A program made the translations under genes and the position numbers. A stretch of 64,000 nucleotides of DNA, taken from NCBI RefSeq assembly GCF_008056315.1, contig NZ_VRKQ01000008.1, positions 1,072,957-1,136,956 of the forward strand. The letters are read 5' to 3'. Source of the DNA: Seonamhaeicola maritimus (GTDB taxonomy: Bacteria; Bacteroidota; Bacteroidia; Flavobacteriales; Flavobacteriaceae). The notes beneath the pieces are model-generated. The model saw only the letters and a program-made list of their open reading frames with translations, searched no databases and was not told where the DNA came from. Below, piece after piece: positions 52,015 through 61,700 of this stretch. The stretch's first letter is position 1. Each line of letters opens with the position of its first letter.

Positions 52015-53178
52015 ATGCCTAAAATATTAGTTATAGAAGACGAAGCAGCAATTAGAAGAGTACTTGTTAAAATTCTTTCTGAAGAAAGTGACACCTATGA
52101 AGTAGATGAATCTGAAGATGGCTTAGCTGGAATAGAAAAGATAAAAAATGATGATTTTGATTTAGTTCTTTGTGATATTAAAATGCCTAAAATGGATGGG
52201 GTTGAAGTGTTAGAAGCTGTTAAGAAAATAAAGCCTGAAACCCCAATAGTTATGATTTCTGGTCATGGAGATTTAGATACAGCTGTTAATACCATGCGCT
52301 TAGGAGCCTATGATTATATTTCAAAACCACCAGACTTAAACAGATTATTAAATACTGTTAGAAATGCCTTAGACAGGAAAGAACTTGTAGTTGAAAACAA
52401 AATTCTTAAGAAAAAGGTTAGCAAGAAATATGAAATGGTAGGTGATAGTGAGGCTATTTCTCAAATAAAGGATATTATTGAAAAAGTTGCACCAACTGAT
52501 GCCAGAGTTTTAATCACAGGACCAAACGGAACGGGAAAAGAAATTGTAGCACATTGGTTACATGAAAAGAGTGACCGTTCAAAAGGAAACATGATTGAAG
52601 TGAATTGTGCTGCTATTCCAAGTGAGTTAATTGAAAGTGAGTTGTTTGGTCATGTTAAAGGTGCTTTTACTAGTGCCGCTAAAGACAGAGCAGGAAAGTT
52701 TGAAGCAGCCAATGGTGGAACAATTTTTCTTGATGAAATTGGTGATATGAGTTTATCTGCACAAGCTAAAGTACTAAGAGCTCTGCAAGAAAGTAGAATT
52801 CAACGTGTAGGCAGTGATAAGGATATCAAGGTAAACGTGCGTGTAATAGCGGCTACTAATAAAGATTTAAAAAAAGAAATAGCTGATGGAAAGTTCCGTG
52901 AGGATTTATATCATAGACTAGCTGTTATTTTGGTAAAGGTCCCAGCTTTAAATGATAGACGAGATGATATTCCCTTACTGGTAAATCATTTTGCTGCTAA
53001 AATTGCCGTAGAACAGGGAACCGCAAAAAAAGCGTTTACAGATAAAGCAATCAAACTTCTACAAGATTATGATTGGACTGGAAATATACGTGAATTACGG
53101 AATGTAGTCGAAAGACTTATTATTCTTGGTGGTAATGAAGTTAGTGAACAGGATGTGAAACTCTTTGCTTCTAAATAA
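52015..53178 (+). CDS. Sigma-54-dependent response regulator lacking a DNA-binding domain
   Basis: 387 residues. Receiver domain with phosphoacceptor Asp54 (VLCDIKMPKMDG). The AAA+ domain has Walker A GPNGTGKE (169-176), the sigma-54 contact loop GAFTSA (216-221), Walker B FLDEIGD (238-244) and the C-subdomain NIRELRNVVERL. The protein ends at LFASK right after this subdomain, so the usual Fis-type HTH is absent. It could act from solution on sigma-54 holoenzyme, as in FlgR of Helicobacter. No kinase gene is adjacent. Confidence 0.93.
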   Translation: MPKILVIEDEAAIRRVLVKILSEESDTYEVDESEDGLAGIEKIKNDDFDLVLCDIKMPKMDGVEVLEAVKKIKPETPIVMISGHGDLDTAVNTMRLGAYDYISKPPDLNRLLNTVRNALDRKELVVENKILKKKVSKKYEMVGDSEAISQIKDIIEKVAPTDARVLITGPNGTGKEIVAHWLHEKSDRSKGNMIEVNCAAIPSELIESELFGHVKGAFTSAAKDRAGKFEAANGGTIFLDEIGDMSLSAQAKVLRALQESRIQRVGSDKDIKVNVRVIAATNKDLKKEIADGKFREDLYHRLAVILVKVPALNDRRDDIPLLVNHFAAKIAVEQGTAKKAFTDKAIKLLQDYDWTGNIRELRNVVERLIILGGNEVSEQDVKLFASK

Positions 53179-53180
53179 AT

Positions 53181-53209
53181 AAAAAGGCTCTGAAGAACAG
53201 AGCCTTTTT
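53181..53209. terminator. Bidirectional terminator
   Basis: Stem GGCTCTG/CAGAGCC with loop AAGAA, flanked by A5 and T5, between the convergent sigma-54 regulator and coiled-coil protein genes. Confidence 0.9.
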
Positions 53210-53211
53210 AT

Positions 53212-53940
53212 TTACATATCATTCAATTCTGCTAAATAGGAATGGGTTACTTTATTAATGTTTTCAATAAAGTAAGCTTTAATATCCTCAATTTCTTCAT
53301 TAAGTAATTCATCTTTACTTTTATTACTAACAGTAACTGTAGATTTACTTCCACATCTTTTTAAAAGCTCATTGTATGTTTCAATATTTAAAGAAAGCGC
53401 ATCCTCGTATTTTTCAATCAGCTTTTCTTTCTCTAAAGTATTTGCTTTCAATTTTTGTTCCGCAAGCTTTTTTGTAAGTTCTTTTTCTTTTTGTTTTAAT
53501 GCAAGTTGTTGTTGCTCTAATCGTTCTTTTTCAATCTGTAATACATTCAATTCATCTGCCTTATTCGCTCCGTCTGTGGCGGTAAATTCATTTAATGTAG
53601 TAATTGTTCGTTGAGCAATTTCTCTAGCTCTTTTTACAAAGAATCTACCATCCTCAAAAGTTTCAGCATTTTCAACTTTTGCCAATAATTCGGCGCCATC
53701 ATACGCCATTTCATAGGCAGTTTCGCAGCCACACTTTTTTAAATTGATTTTAGCTTGTTCAAAAGATTTTAAAGACTTTTCAGAATAATATTTTAAGTGA
53801 TCTAAATTGTTTGATTCATAGGCGTCTTTTACATTAGAATAGGCATATATCAGATTGGAATCGGCATCAGTACAAAAATTCTGAGCAAATAGGAATGAAA
53901 ATGTGAAAAATGAAAAAAGAAAGGCGTAGGTACTTTTCAT
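53212..53940 (-). CDS. Secreted coiled-coil protein of unknown function
   Basis: 242 residues. Signal peptide ending LFAQ, then a helical segment (DADSNLIYAYSNVKDAYESNNLDHLKYYSEKSL) with a CGC motif (KKCGCETAYEMAYDGAELL), and a strong coiled coil (~125-185, QIEKERLEQQQLALKQKEKE). The C-terminus includes KRCGSKSTVTV. I do not recognise a named family. It probably sits in the periplasm. It stands alone between a convergent operon and the divergent PPK2 gene. Confidence 0.7.
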   Translation of the reverse strand: MKSTYAFLFSFFTFSFLFAQNFCTDADSNLIYAYSNVKDAYESNNLDHLKYYSEKSLKSFEQAKINLKKCGCETAYEMAYDGAELLAKVENAETFEDGRFFVKRAREIAQRTITTLNEFTATDGANKADELNVLQIEKERLEQQQLALKQKEKELTKKLAEQKLKANTLEKEKLIEKYEDALSLNIETYNELLKRCGSKSTVTVSNKSKDELLNEEIEDIKAYFIENINKVTHSYLAELNDM

Positions 53941-54058
53941 GGTATTTGGGTTAATTCATAAGTAGGTGAGCCAAATGTATAAAAAACATAATAAAATGTG
54001 TTACCGTTCATCGAAAATATGGTTTTAGTATATTTATGAAAAATTAACCAGTACAATA

Positions 54059-54910
54059 ATGAATGAATATAAAGTGACTTCCAACATTTCGCTAATAAAA
54101 CAACCTACAAAGGTTGTTATTGATGATGCTGAAAAGAAATTGAAAGACCTGAGAAAGAAACTTGGTAAGCTTCAAGATACCATGTATGCTCATGGTAAAT
54201 ATGCTGTTTTGGTTTGTTTACAGGGAATGGATACATCTGGAAAAGACAGTTTAATAAGAGAAGTTTTTAAGGCTTTCAATGTAAGAGGTGTTGAGGTTCA
54301 TAGTTTTAAAGTACCAACGGAATTAGAATTGAAACACGATTATATTTGGAGGCATTATATTGCACTTCCGGCAAGAGGGAAGTTCGGAGTTTTTAATAGA
54401 ACTCATTATGAGAATGTGTTAGTAACTAGAGTACATCCCGGGTATATTTTAGGAGAAAACATTCCTTCAGTTAGTTCGGTTGAAGATATTGATGACGCCT
54501 TTTGGGATACACGTTTTGAGCAAATAAACAATTTTGAAAAACATATAGCTGAAAACGGAACAATCATTTTTAAATTCTTTTTGAATTTATCTAAAAACGA
54601 GCAGAAGTATCGTTTATTAAGACGATTGAACAAACAGGAAAAGAATTGGAAATTTTCTCCAGGCGATTTAAAAGAACGTAAACTATGGGATAAATACCAA
54701 GAGTGCTATGAAGATGCAATTAACAGAACATCTAAAGCGCATGCACCTTGGTATACAATTCCTGCAGATGATAAGCCTTCTGCAAGATATATTGTTGCGA
54801 AAACAATTTATGATGCGCTTCAAGAATATACAGATATTGCTGAACCAGAATTAGATGATGATGTTAAGGCTAATATTGAATTATACAAACAACAATTGAA
54901 TAATGAATAG
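54059..54910 (+). CDS. Polyphosphate kinase 2 family protein (PPK2)
   Basis: 283 residues. Walker A QGMDTSGKDSLIREVF, the lid/NMP region VHSFKVPTELELKHDYIWRHYIALPARGKFGVFNRTHYENVLVTRVHP, and FKFFLNLSKNEQKYRLLRRLNKQEKNWKFSPGDLKER. This type (closest to class III by the GMDTSGKD motif) phosphorylates nucleotides with polyphosphate. It overlaps the following DinB-like gene by 8 bases. Confidence 0.92.
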   Translation: MNEYKVTSNISLIKQPTKVVIDDAEKKLKDLRKKLGKLQDTMYAHGKYAVLVCLQGMDTSGKDSLIREVFKAFNVRGVEVHSFKVPTELELKHDYIWRHYIALPARGKFGVFNRTHYENVLVTRVHPGYILGENIPSVSSVEDIDDAFWDTRFEQINNFEKHIAENGTIIFKFFLNLSKNEQKYRLLRRLNKQEKNWKFSPGDLKERKLWDKYQECYEDAINRTSKAHAPWYTIPADDKPSARYIVAKTIYDALQEYTDIAEPELDDDVKANIELYKQQLNNE

Positions 54911-55460
54911 ACTGATTTTTATTTTCGTTTTGTCTCTATCAAGTATTAGTTTGGCTCAGATAGATTCTGAAAAGTTGCCTTTTTTTGAAATAGAGGAGTA
55001 TCCTGAAACTTATAATTCTAATTTAATCATGGCTAGAATGATTGATGGTCTTGGTTTTAGATATTATTGGACAACTGAAGGATTAAGAGATATAGATTTG
55101 GCTTATAAAGCGAGCGATTCTGGTCGTACTGCAGGAGAAACAATTAATCATCTATACGGTCTATCACGTTTTATTAGGAATAGTGTTCTTGAAAATAATA
55201 AAGATGTAAATAAAGAAGAACTTAGTTTTCAAGAAAAACGAAAGCGAACTTTAATGAATTTGAAAATAGTGTCGGATACATTTAAAAACGCTGAAGAAAC
55301 TTTCAAGTTTGAAGATACTTCCGTTCCTTTTTGGAATATCATTAACGGGCCTATTTCTGATGCTTTATGGCACTGTGGTCAAGTAGTTATGTTGAGGCGT
55401 GCTTCTGGGAATCCTTTTAATTCGAAAGTGTCAGTTTTTAGTGGGAAAGTGAAAAAATAG
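54903..55460 (+). CDS. Secreted DinB-like protein
   Basis: 185 residues. Signal peptide RLIFIFVLSLSSISLAQ. The rest resembles DinB-like four-helix bundles (MIDGLGFRYYWTTEGL, RTAGETINHLYGLSRFIRNS, ISDALWHCGQVVMLRRASGNPF), with candidate metal-binding His at the ends of helices (INHLYG, LWHCGQ). Cytoplasmic DinB proteins are metal-dependent thiol transferases or unknowns; a secreted form is less usual. The 8-base overlap with PPK2 suggests one operon. Confidence 0.72.
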   Translation: MNRLIFIFVLSLSSISLAQIDSEKLPFFEIEEYPETYNSNLIMARMIDGLGFRYYWTTEGLRDIDLAYKASDSGRTAGETINHLYGLSRFIRNSVLENNKDVNKEELSFQEKRKRTLMNLKIVSDTFKNAEETFKFEDTSVPFWNIINGPISDALWHCGQVVMLRRASGNPFNSKVSVFSGKVKK

Positions 55461-55481
55461 GATACAAGTTTATATTGTTAA

Positions 55482-55520
55482 AAAGGAAACATCTTTTAAA
55501 CATTGATGTTTCCTTTATTA
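55482..55520. terminator. Terminator between convergent genes
   Basis: Stem AAAGGAAACATC/GATGTTTCCTTT with an 11-base loop. A-run before, U-run after. Confidence 0.8.
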
Positions 55521-55525
55521 ATATC

Positions 55526-55921
55526 TTATTCTCTACCCAATAGCCATCCAATCACACCCCCAGCAACGGCAAAACGAATTCCAAAAGTTATGGTAGCAGA
55601 AATTACACCGGTTAATTCAACAAGCTCACTGGTAGCAAAAAGGTGTAGTGTTCCACAAGCACCGATGAATGCACCAATTATCAAGCCTGCTTGTAAACCC
55701 GAAGAAAAGGTGTTAATCTGAGCCAATTTACTAAAAACTATAGTTAATAATGTAGAATAAAGAATTTCCATTAATATTATAGATGGAATTTCTAATTTGG
55801 TAAAAGTAGCTCCTGCGGCTTCTCCATTATGCATATTAAAGCCTAATATAACATAAATTAAATACCCTAATCCAAATAGAGCAATTGTTCCACCAATAAT
55901 GGCAAAAATCTTGTTTTTCAT
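55526..55921 (-). CDS. Small four-helix membrane protein of unknown function
   Basis: 131 residues, about four membrane helices (5-27, 47-65, 76-97, 104-127) with small-residue patterns (GLQAGLIIGAFIGACGTLHLF, FAVAGGVIGWLLGRE). It resembles DUF1761-like proteins, but I cannot assign a family with certainty. It stands alone with a short leader; about 200 bases with no visible feature separate it from the next gene. Confidence 0.68.
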   Translation of the reverse strand: MKNKIFAIIGGTIALFGLGYLIYVILGFNMHNGEAAGATFTKLEIPSIILMEILYSTLLTIVFSKLAQINTFSSGLQAGLIIGAFIGACGTLHLFATSELVELTGVISATITFGIRFAVAGGVIGWLLGRE

Positions 55922-56118
55922 TTTATTTGGTTTTAAAACTTCTTAATAGAAGTTTGGTTAGCTGTCATAAAGATAATAAAAATAACTTATTGATAATTAA
56001 CAAGTTATTTACTTAATGAGTTGAGCTACTCTCCTGAGAAAATCTAGAAGTATCATTAAAATTAATTTTATAGTATTTTATGATATCTACAGTAGTATAA
56101 CCGAAGTAAATTTAAAAA

Positions 56119-57060
56119 CTAAAATTGCGTTTGATGATGAAGGGGTTTATTTTTTTCGCTTAAAGGTTCTTTAAGTAGAATTTTACATATTTGATAGTAA
56201 CCATTTCTATATCCAGTTACTAATAAATTAATATCATTTGGAGACCATGAAGGAAGAATATCTTCAACATTATTATAAGTAACTTGAACTTTTCTTGTAC
56301 CGTTATTACGCATGATAAATATTTCAGAATGTACCATGTCATTCACTTTAGCAGAATAAGCCACCCTGCTACCACGTACTTTAGACCAATTAGGGTATTC
56401 GCTATGATCTTTAAAATAGGTTAACCTGTTTCTATCTTCAGTAATAATGTTATAAGAATAAATAATATTACTTTCCCCCTGTGTGTTTCTATTTGAAAAA
56501 TAGACAACATTGTCACCTCTAGGAGAAAAATGAGGGTATAAATTAATGTGCTTATTAGAAACAATTTTCCTTAATCTTTTACCTTTTAGCGAGCATATGT
56601 ATAAATTAGTAACCTCTTCATTCTCTTTATGGCAGAATATAATTTCAACACCGTTTGGAGCAAATCGTGCAAATGATTTTTCCCCAAGCAAAGAAATAGG
56701 TATTTTTTTTACAGAATTGGTGTCAAAAGAGTAAATAAAAAGTTCATTACCACCATTTTTATCAGATTCAAATAAGATCATATCTTTATATGGATGCCAT
56801 GTTGGTCTTCTGTCGTTGGACGCACTTCTAAATAATTTTTTCTGGCGTTTACCATTAATATCCATAGTATAAACTTGCCATCTGCCATCACGATTAGATT
56901 CAAATAGTATTTTTGTGCCACTATTATTATAGCTGGCATATCTATTATCAGAATTTGTATGCGTTAGTTGAACTTCTTTAAAGCCTTCATCTTGAGCTAA
57001 TAAATAAGAGGTGGTAACCGGAAAAAGGGTGAGTACAATTAATACTTTAATAATATTCAT
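56119..57060 (-). CDS. TolB-like PD40 beta-propeller protein, secreted
   Basis: 313 residues. Signal peptide (LIVLTLFPVTTSYLLAQ). Six PD40/TolB-like repeats: YASYNNSGTKILFESNRDGRWQVYTMDINGKRQKKL, PTWHPYKDMILFESDKNGGNELFIY, FARFAPNGVEIIFCHKENE, PHFSPRGDNVVYFSNRNTQG, and so on. A binding scaffold without enzyme motif. It is the last gene of the five-gene minus-strand run, 47 bases after the tricorn-like protease, whose own N-terminal half has the same repeat type. Confidence 0.88.
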   Translation of the reverse strand: MNIIKVLIVLTLFPVTTSYLLAQDEGFKEVQLTHTNSDNRYASYNNSGTKILFESNRDGRWQVYTMDINGKRQKKLFRSASNDRRPTWHPYKDMILFESDKNGGNELFIYSFDTNSVKKIPISLLGEKSFARFAPNGVEIIFCHKENEEVTNLYICSLKGKRLRKIVSNKHINLYPHFSPRGDNVVYFSNRNTQGESNIIYSYNIITEDRNRLTYFKDHSEYPNWSKVRGSRVAYSAKVNDMVHSEIFIMRNNGTRKVQVTYNNVEDILPSWSPNDINLLVTGYRNGYYQICKILLKEPLSEKNKPLHHQTQF

Positions 57061-57107
57061 TATTTATCTGATTTTCAAAGTAAATATTGTTTTTATAAAT
57101 ATAAGAA

Positions 57108-60100
57108 TTATTTATTCTTACCTTTTATCGGATATGCTGGACGTTTCATAACTTTAGGAGGATTTTCCTTAAGTTGTTTTAGTGCAATCTCTATGGCTTT
57201 TTCCAATTGAGGATCTTCACCTTTTATTACTTTTACAGGTAATTGTTCTACTTCAATATCAGGAGCAACACCTTCGTTTTCAACTCTAAACCCGTCTTCT
57301 GTATAAAAAGCAACATTTGGAGCTGTTACACTGCCGCCATCAATAAATTCAGGATATCCTAATACGCCTACTAAACCTCCCCATGTACGTTTGCCAACAA
57401 TGGTTCCAACTTTAAACTTTCTAAACATCCATGGCAGATAATCTCCGCCAGATCCAGCTGTTTCATCTGTTATCATGACTTTAGGACCCTGAATAGATGC
57501 GCTTGGAGACTTTAAATCTTTTCCATAACGGAAATTCCAATATGCTTGTTCTGGCTTTTTCAGGATATCAATGTAATAATCGGCTAATTGACCACCACCA
57601 TTAAAGCGTTCATCAATTATAATTGACTTTTTAGTTGCTTGAGGAAAGAAATAACGCTTAAAGTACTCATGACCAGCGCCTGCTGTATTTGGTACATAAA
57701 CGTAAGCTACTTGACCGTTTGTGGCCTTGTCAACTTTTCTAATATTCCCCTCTACCCAGTCTCTATTACGAAGAGCTCTCTCGCTTCCAACTGGTGTAAC
57801 TTTTAAATTTCTTGAGTTGGAACCATCTGCACTTTTACTAACTTTTATAGAAGTGATTTTATTGGCAGTGTTTTCAAAGAGACTGTGTAGATTGTCATTT
57901 GAAGTTAGGTTTTTATTATTTACAGAAATGATATAATCTCCAACATTAGCATCAACACCTGGTTCTGTTAAAGGAGAACGTAAATTTGGGTTCCAATTTA
58001 AACCACCGTATATCTTTGTTATTCTATATCTGTTACTTTTTATTTCATAATCAGCACCTAAAAGGCCTCCATTTATTGTTTGTGGTCTATTCATTCGGTC
58101 TCCTCTACCAGAAAATCTATGGTGACCAACTCCCAGTTCGCTAAACATCCAACTCATCATTCTATATAAGTCACTACGGCAACTGACATGTGGCAAAAAG
58201 ATGTTATATTTTGTTTTCATGGCGTCCCAATCAACTCCATGCATTCCTGGATCATAAAAATAATCTCGGTTCACTCTCCACGCTTCATTAAATATGTTAT
58301 TCCATTCATCAATAGGATTAATTTTAACTTGAATGGCACCAGTTTTTAATATGCCTCCATCAGGTTTTTTACCTGTATCAGTGATTCCTATTTTACCATC
58401 AGCCCCATATAACATTTTGCCTCCTTTAGCAGCTATTTCATAGAAATTAGCAGGCATAATAGTTTCATCTTTTCTTTTCTTTAAACTGTATTTATGAAGT
58501 TTATTAGATCTTGAATGAGGTGCTCTTGATAAATAGTATAATTCACCTTCTTTAGGAGCGCTTAAATTTGAATAGTTTCCAGAAGGAATTGGAACATCAA
58601 CAATTCTATTTTGAATATTATCCCAATCTATCTCAACAGTTTTCTTTTTTTCTTCTTTCTTGTCGTCCTTATCTTTTTTGTCATCTTTAGTGTCACTTTC
58701 CTTTGGTGTTTCGTTATCATTTTCTTTTACAAAAGGAGATATTGTTTCCTTCTGAAGTGTTACTAAATAAATGGAATTACTTGATTCCATATCCTGATTA
58801 GATTGATCAAACCAATTTACAACTGGTCCTGCATTAGTAGAAGCTAACATGTATAAGTATTTTCCGCTAGGATCAAATGTAGGATCTGAAATATTGGATA
58901 ATCCATCAGAAATTGAATACGATTTGCTTTCTGAAATAGAGTAGAGATGAGCCTGTTCAAAATTAGTTTCTGTTATTGTAGTGTAAGCTATCCAATTAGA
59001 GTCTGAAGACCAATCACCAAAGAGTTCTCTATAAACGCCTGGAGTATACATCTCATCTGATGCTATTTTATTGATTTTACTAGTGGTAATATCCAAATAA
59101 TAAAGACTTCTTCCATTGTCTACAAAGCTTAGTTTTTTGCTGTCTGGCGACCAGTGAATAAAGGCATAAAACCCATTTCCATTTATGTTAATCTTTTTAA
59201 CTGATTCGGTCACAGTGTTTAAAACATGAATGGCGTACTCGCCAGATTCATCAGAAAAATAGGCAATAGAATTACCATCTGGAGACCAAGCAGGAAACTT
59301 TTCATGTACTCCAGTTGTGTTAGTTAAATTTTTGGGGTCTCCCTTTTTTGCAGGAACTGTTATTATGTCTCCTCTAAAATCGAACACAACTCTGGCTCCA
59401 GAAGGAGATATGGAACCACTTCTTATATAATTATCTCCAGAAACATAGCGAGGTCTTAGCTCTAGCAAATCTGTTTTGATATTTATATCCAGTTTTTTTG
59501 TTAAACCAGATGCTATATTGTGAACATGTAAATAACCAGCCTGTTCAAAAATAATATCCTTGTTACTTTTAGATAAGCTTATAATTGAAAAGTCTTTAAA
59601 GTTAGTGAGTTGAGATATTTCCTTGCTGCTAACTTTATAACTAAATAAATTAAATTCACCATTTCGGTCACTTATAAAATAAACGTAATCTCCAGCCCAT
59701 TGCGGATTACTATCGTTGCAGCCACCAGCTGGTTTAGAAATCTCTTCTATTTTATGAGAGCGTGTATTATATATCCAAATACGTGAAATAGTTCCACCTC
59801 TATAATGTTTCCATTGATAGAAGGCATCATAAATGGGAGTATATGCTAAATGGCTACCATCACTTGAATACGAAGCCCAAAATGCGTTAGGCACTTTTAG
59901 TTGATTCACGGTTCCTCCTTTGTTGGATATGGTGAAGAGTTGAAAGTGTCTCCCGGTATGTGTATTTCTCTGTGAAGCAAATAGAACTTCAGAACCATCA
60001 GGCGAGAAATCTCGAATCAAATCTGGGTAAGGGTGCCACGTAAGTCGTGTTGGAATACCACCTGATACAGGAACAATGTATACATCAGTATTCCCATCGT

Positions 60101-60368
60101 ATTGTGCATTAAAAGCAATTTGTGTTCCGTCAGGTGAAAATACCGGGCTTGATTCTACACCTTCATCAATGGTTAATCTCTTTGGGTTAGAACCATCTCT
60201 GTTTGCAACCCATAAATCTTCGGCATATATAAAGGCAATATGAGAATCACTTATTGCAGGTTGAGTCATCAACCGAGTACCTTGAGCATCAGCCGAAATT
60301 GTTGTTGTAAAAAGAGTTGTGAGAATGATTAATTTAGGGATAATCAATGATTTTAAAATTGTTTTCAT
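57108..60368 (-). CDS. Tricorn-like S41 family peptidase, secreted
   Basis: 1086 residues. Signal peptide to about residue 28 (ISADAQG). Residues ~30-330 and ~335-560 form two PD40 propeller regions (SSPVFSPDGTQIAFNAQYDGNTDVY, KFPAWSPDGNSIAYFSDESGEYAI). A charged lysine/glutamate linker lies at ~565-590. After the tricorn C1 region (NIFNEAWRVNRDYFYDPGMHGVDWDAM, GVGHHRFSG) come a PDZ domain (DANVGDYIISVNN) and the S41 catalytic part with Ser973 (DETAGSGGD). It degrades peptides in the envelope. Same leader motif before ATG as the DUF4870 gene. Confidence 0.93.
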   Translation of the reverse strand: MKTILKSLIIPKLIILTTLFTTTISADAQGTRLMTQPAISDSHIAFIYAEDLWVANRDGSNPKRLTIDEGVESSPVFSPDGTQIAFNAQYDGNTDVYIVPVSGGIPTRLTWHPYPDLIRDFSPDGSEVLFASQRNTHTGRHFQLFTISNKGGTVNQLKVPNAFWASYSSDGSHLAYTPIYDAFYQWKHYRGGTISRIWIYNTRSHKIEEISKPAGGCNDSNPQWAGDYVYFISDRNGEFNLFSYKVSSKEISQLTNFKDFSIISLSKSNKDIIFEQAGYLHVHNIASGLTKKLDINIKTDLLELRPRYVSGDNYIRSGSISPSGARVVFDFRGDIITVPAKKGDPKNLTNTTGVHEKFPAWSPDGNSIAYFSDESGEYAIHVLNTVTESVKKININGNGFYAFIHWSPDSKKLSFVDNGRSLYYLDITTSKINKIASDEMYTPGVYRELFGDWSSDSNWIAYTTITETNFEQAHLYSISESKSYSISDGLSNISDPTFDPSGKYLYMLASTNAGPVVNWFDQSNQDMESSNSIYLVTLQKETISPFVKENDNETPKESDTKDDKKDKDDKKEEKKKTVEIDWDNIQNRIVDVPIPSGNYSNLSAPKEGELYYLSRAPHSRSNKLHKYSLKKRKDETIMPANFYEIAAKGGKMLYGADGKIGITDTGKKPDGGILKTGAIQVKINPIDEWNNIFNEAWRVNRDYFYDPGMHGVDWDAMKTKYNIFLPHVSCRSDLYRMMSWMFSELGVGHHRFSGRGDRMNRPQTINGGLLGADYEIKSNRYRITKIYGGLNWNPNLRSPLTEPGVDANVGDYIISVNNKNLTSNDNLHSLFENTANKITSIKVSKSADGSNSRNLKVTPVGSERALRNRDWVEGNIRKVDKATNGQVAYVYVPNTAGAGHEYFKRYFFPQATKKSIIIDERFNGGGQLADYYIDILKKPEQAYWNFRYGKDLKSPSASIQGPKVMITDETAGSGGDYLPWMFRKFKVGTIVGKRTWGGLVGVLGYPEFIDGGSVTAPNVAFYTEDGFRVENEGVAPDIEVEQLPVKVIKGEDPQLEKAIEIALKQLKENPPKVMKRPAYPIKGKNK

Positions 60369-60401
60369 TTTGATTGATTTAAAATTGAGTTATCTAAAGC
60401 G

Positions 60402-61697
60402 CTATTTTTTATTCAATATTTTCAATAAGAAAAATATAATTGTTAACGCACCAATAAATATAGCGGTTCCTATCATTTCTTCACGAGAAATATTTGATAA
60501 AAAATATGAGATTATAAGTATCGAAAGTAATGGTATTGTTATGCCACCAGGAATTTTGAAATTGGTTCTATCTCCTTTCTGAGATATCCTTAATTTAATT
60601 ACTGATAATGCAACACCTAAATAAACTAATAACATAGCACTACTAGCGATAATGGCTAAACTTTTAAAACTACCTGAAATGGCCAGAGTAAATCCAATAA
60701 TACCATAACAAATGATAGATATATAAGGTGTGGCGAAAGATTTGTGGATTTTTGATAGCACTTTTAATTTAATAATATTATCTCTTGACAGAGCATAAAG
60801 AATTCTAGGATTATTCAACACTGAGCCACTTAAAAAGCCAAACATTGAAATAATGGCACCAATAAAAAGGATAGTAAAACCTATAGGTCCTAAAGAAACC
60901 TTAGCAGATTCAGCTAATGGAGCTGCTTCAAAGTTAGGTAATGAACTTCCTAATAGTCCTTGTGATACAGATTGAATTAATATGTACAAAACAACTACTG
61001 TGGTAATACTTATAAAAATTGCTTTTGGAACAGTTTTCTTCGGATTTAGTACTTCACCACCAACAACTAATCCAGTTTCAGCACCTTGAAAGGCAAAAAA
61101 CAAAATGAGGGCCGTTTCACCAATAGTACTAATTTCAGGAAAACATTCAATCTCCAAGTTGGTGAAATCAACTCCAATCCAGCCGATAGTAACCAGAATA
61201 AGAAGAGGTATTAGTTTGGCGACGGTATTAAATTTCACTAAACCAATGCCTTGTTTAAGTCCAATAATGTTTACATAAACCAATCCGCCAAAAATGACAA
61301 AAAGAAAAGAAACTCGTAACCATGTGTTTTCGAAAACAGGGAATGCAGAACCTATAATATTTATTAATGCATTTGAAACCGCCGCATCAGCAAATAGGGC
61401 AGCCCCAATTGCAAAAATACCACCTAAAAAACCTGCATAATTCCCAAAAGCCGTTTCAATATAAGTGTAGGGACCGCCAGTATTTGTGATTTTACTACCG
61501 GCTTCAGCAAAACAAAGCATAACAAGGGCAATTAAAATACCGCAAAAGATGTAGGCTACAATACTAGAGGCTCCCATTTTAGAGGCAATAATAGCGGGAA
61601 GTGCAAAAATCCCGGCACCAATAATGATATTAATAATGTTTGCTGATAAACCAACAACACCAATAGATCTTTTTAAACCTTTATCTTTTATATTCAT
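60402..61697 (-). CDS. APC superfamily amino acid permease
   Basis: 431 residues, about 12 membrane helices. The APC signatures are GLSANIIIGAGIFALPAI-like text (IINIIIGAGIFALPAIIASKMG) in helix 1, GPYTYIETAFGNYAGFLGG, and FFAFQGAETGLVVGGEVLNPKKTVPKAI in helix 6. It imports an amino acid or peptide-derived solute. It is encoded 33 bases upstream of the secreted protease, so uptake of released amino acids is a reasonable inference. Confidence 0.92.
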   Translation of the reverse strand: MNIKDKGLKRSIGVVGLSANIINIIIGAGIFALPAIIASKMGASSIVAYIFCGILIALVMLCFAEAGSKITNTGGPYTYIETAFGNYAGFLGGIFAIGAALFADAAVSNALINIIGSAFPVFENTWLRVSFLFVIFGGLVYVNIIGLKQGIGLVKFNTVAKLIPLLILVTIGWIGVDFTNLEIECFPEISTIGETALILFFAFQGAETGLVVGGEVLNPKKTVPKAIFISITTVVVLYILIQSVSQGLLGSSLPNFEAAPLAESAKVSLGPIGFTILFIGAIISMFGFLSGSVLNNPRILYALSRDNIIKLKVLSKIHKSFATPYISIICYGIIGFTLAISGSFKSLAIIASSAMLLVYLGVALSVIKLRISQKGDRTNFKIPGGITIPLLSILIISYFLSNISREEMIGTAIFIGALTIIFFLLKILNKK

Positions 61698-61700
61698 ACC

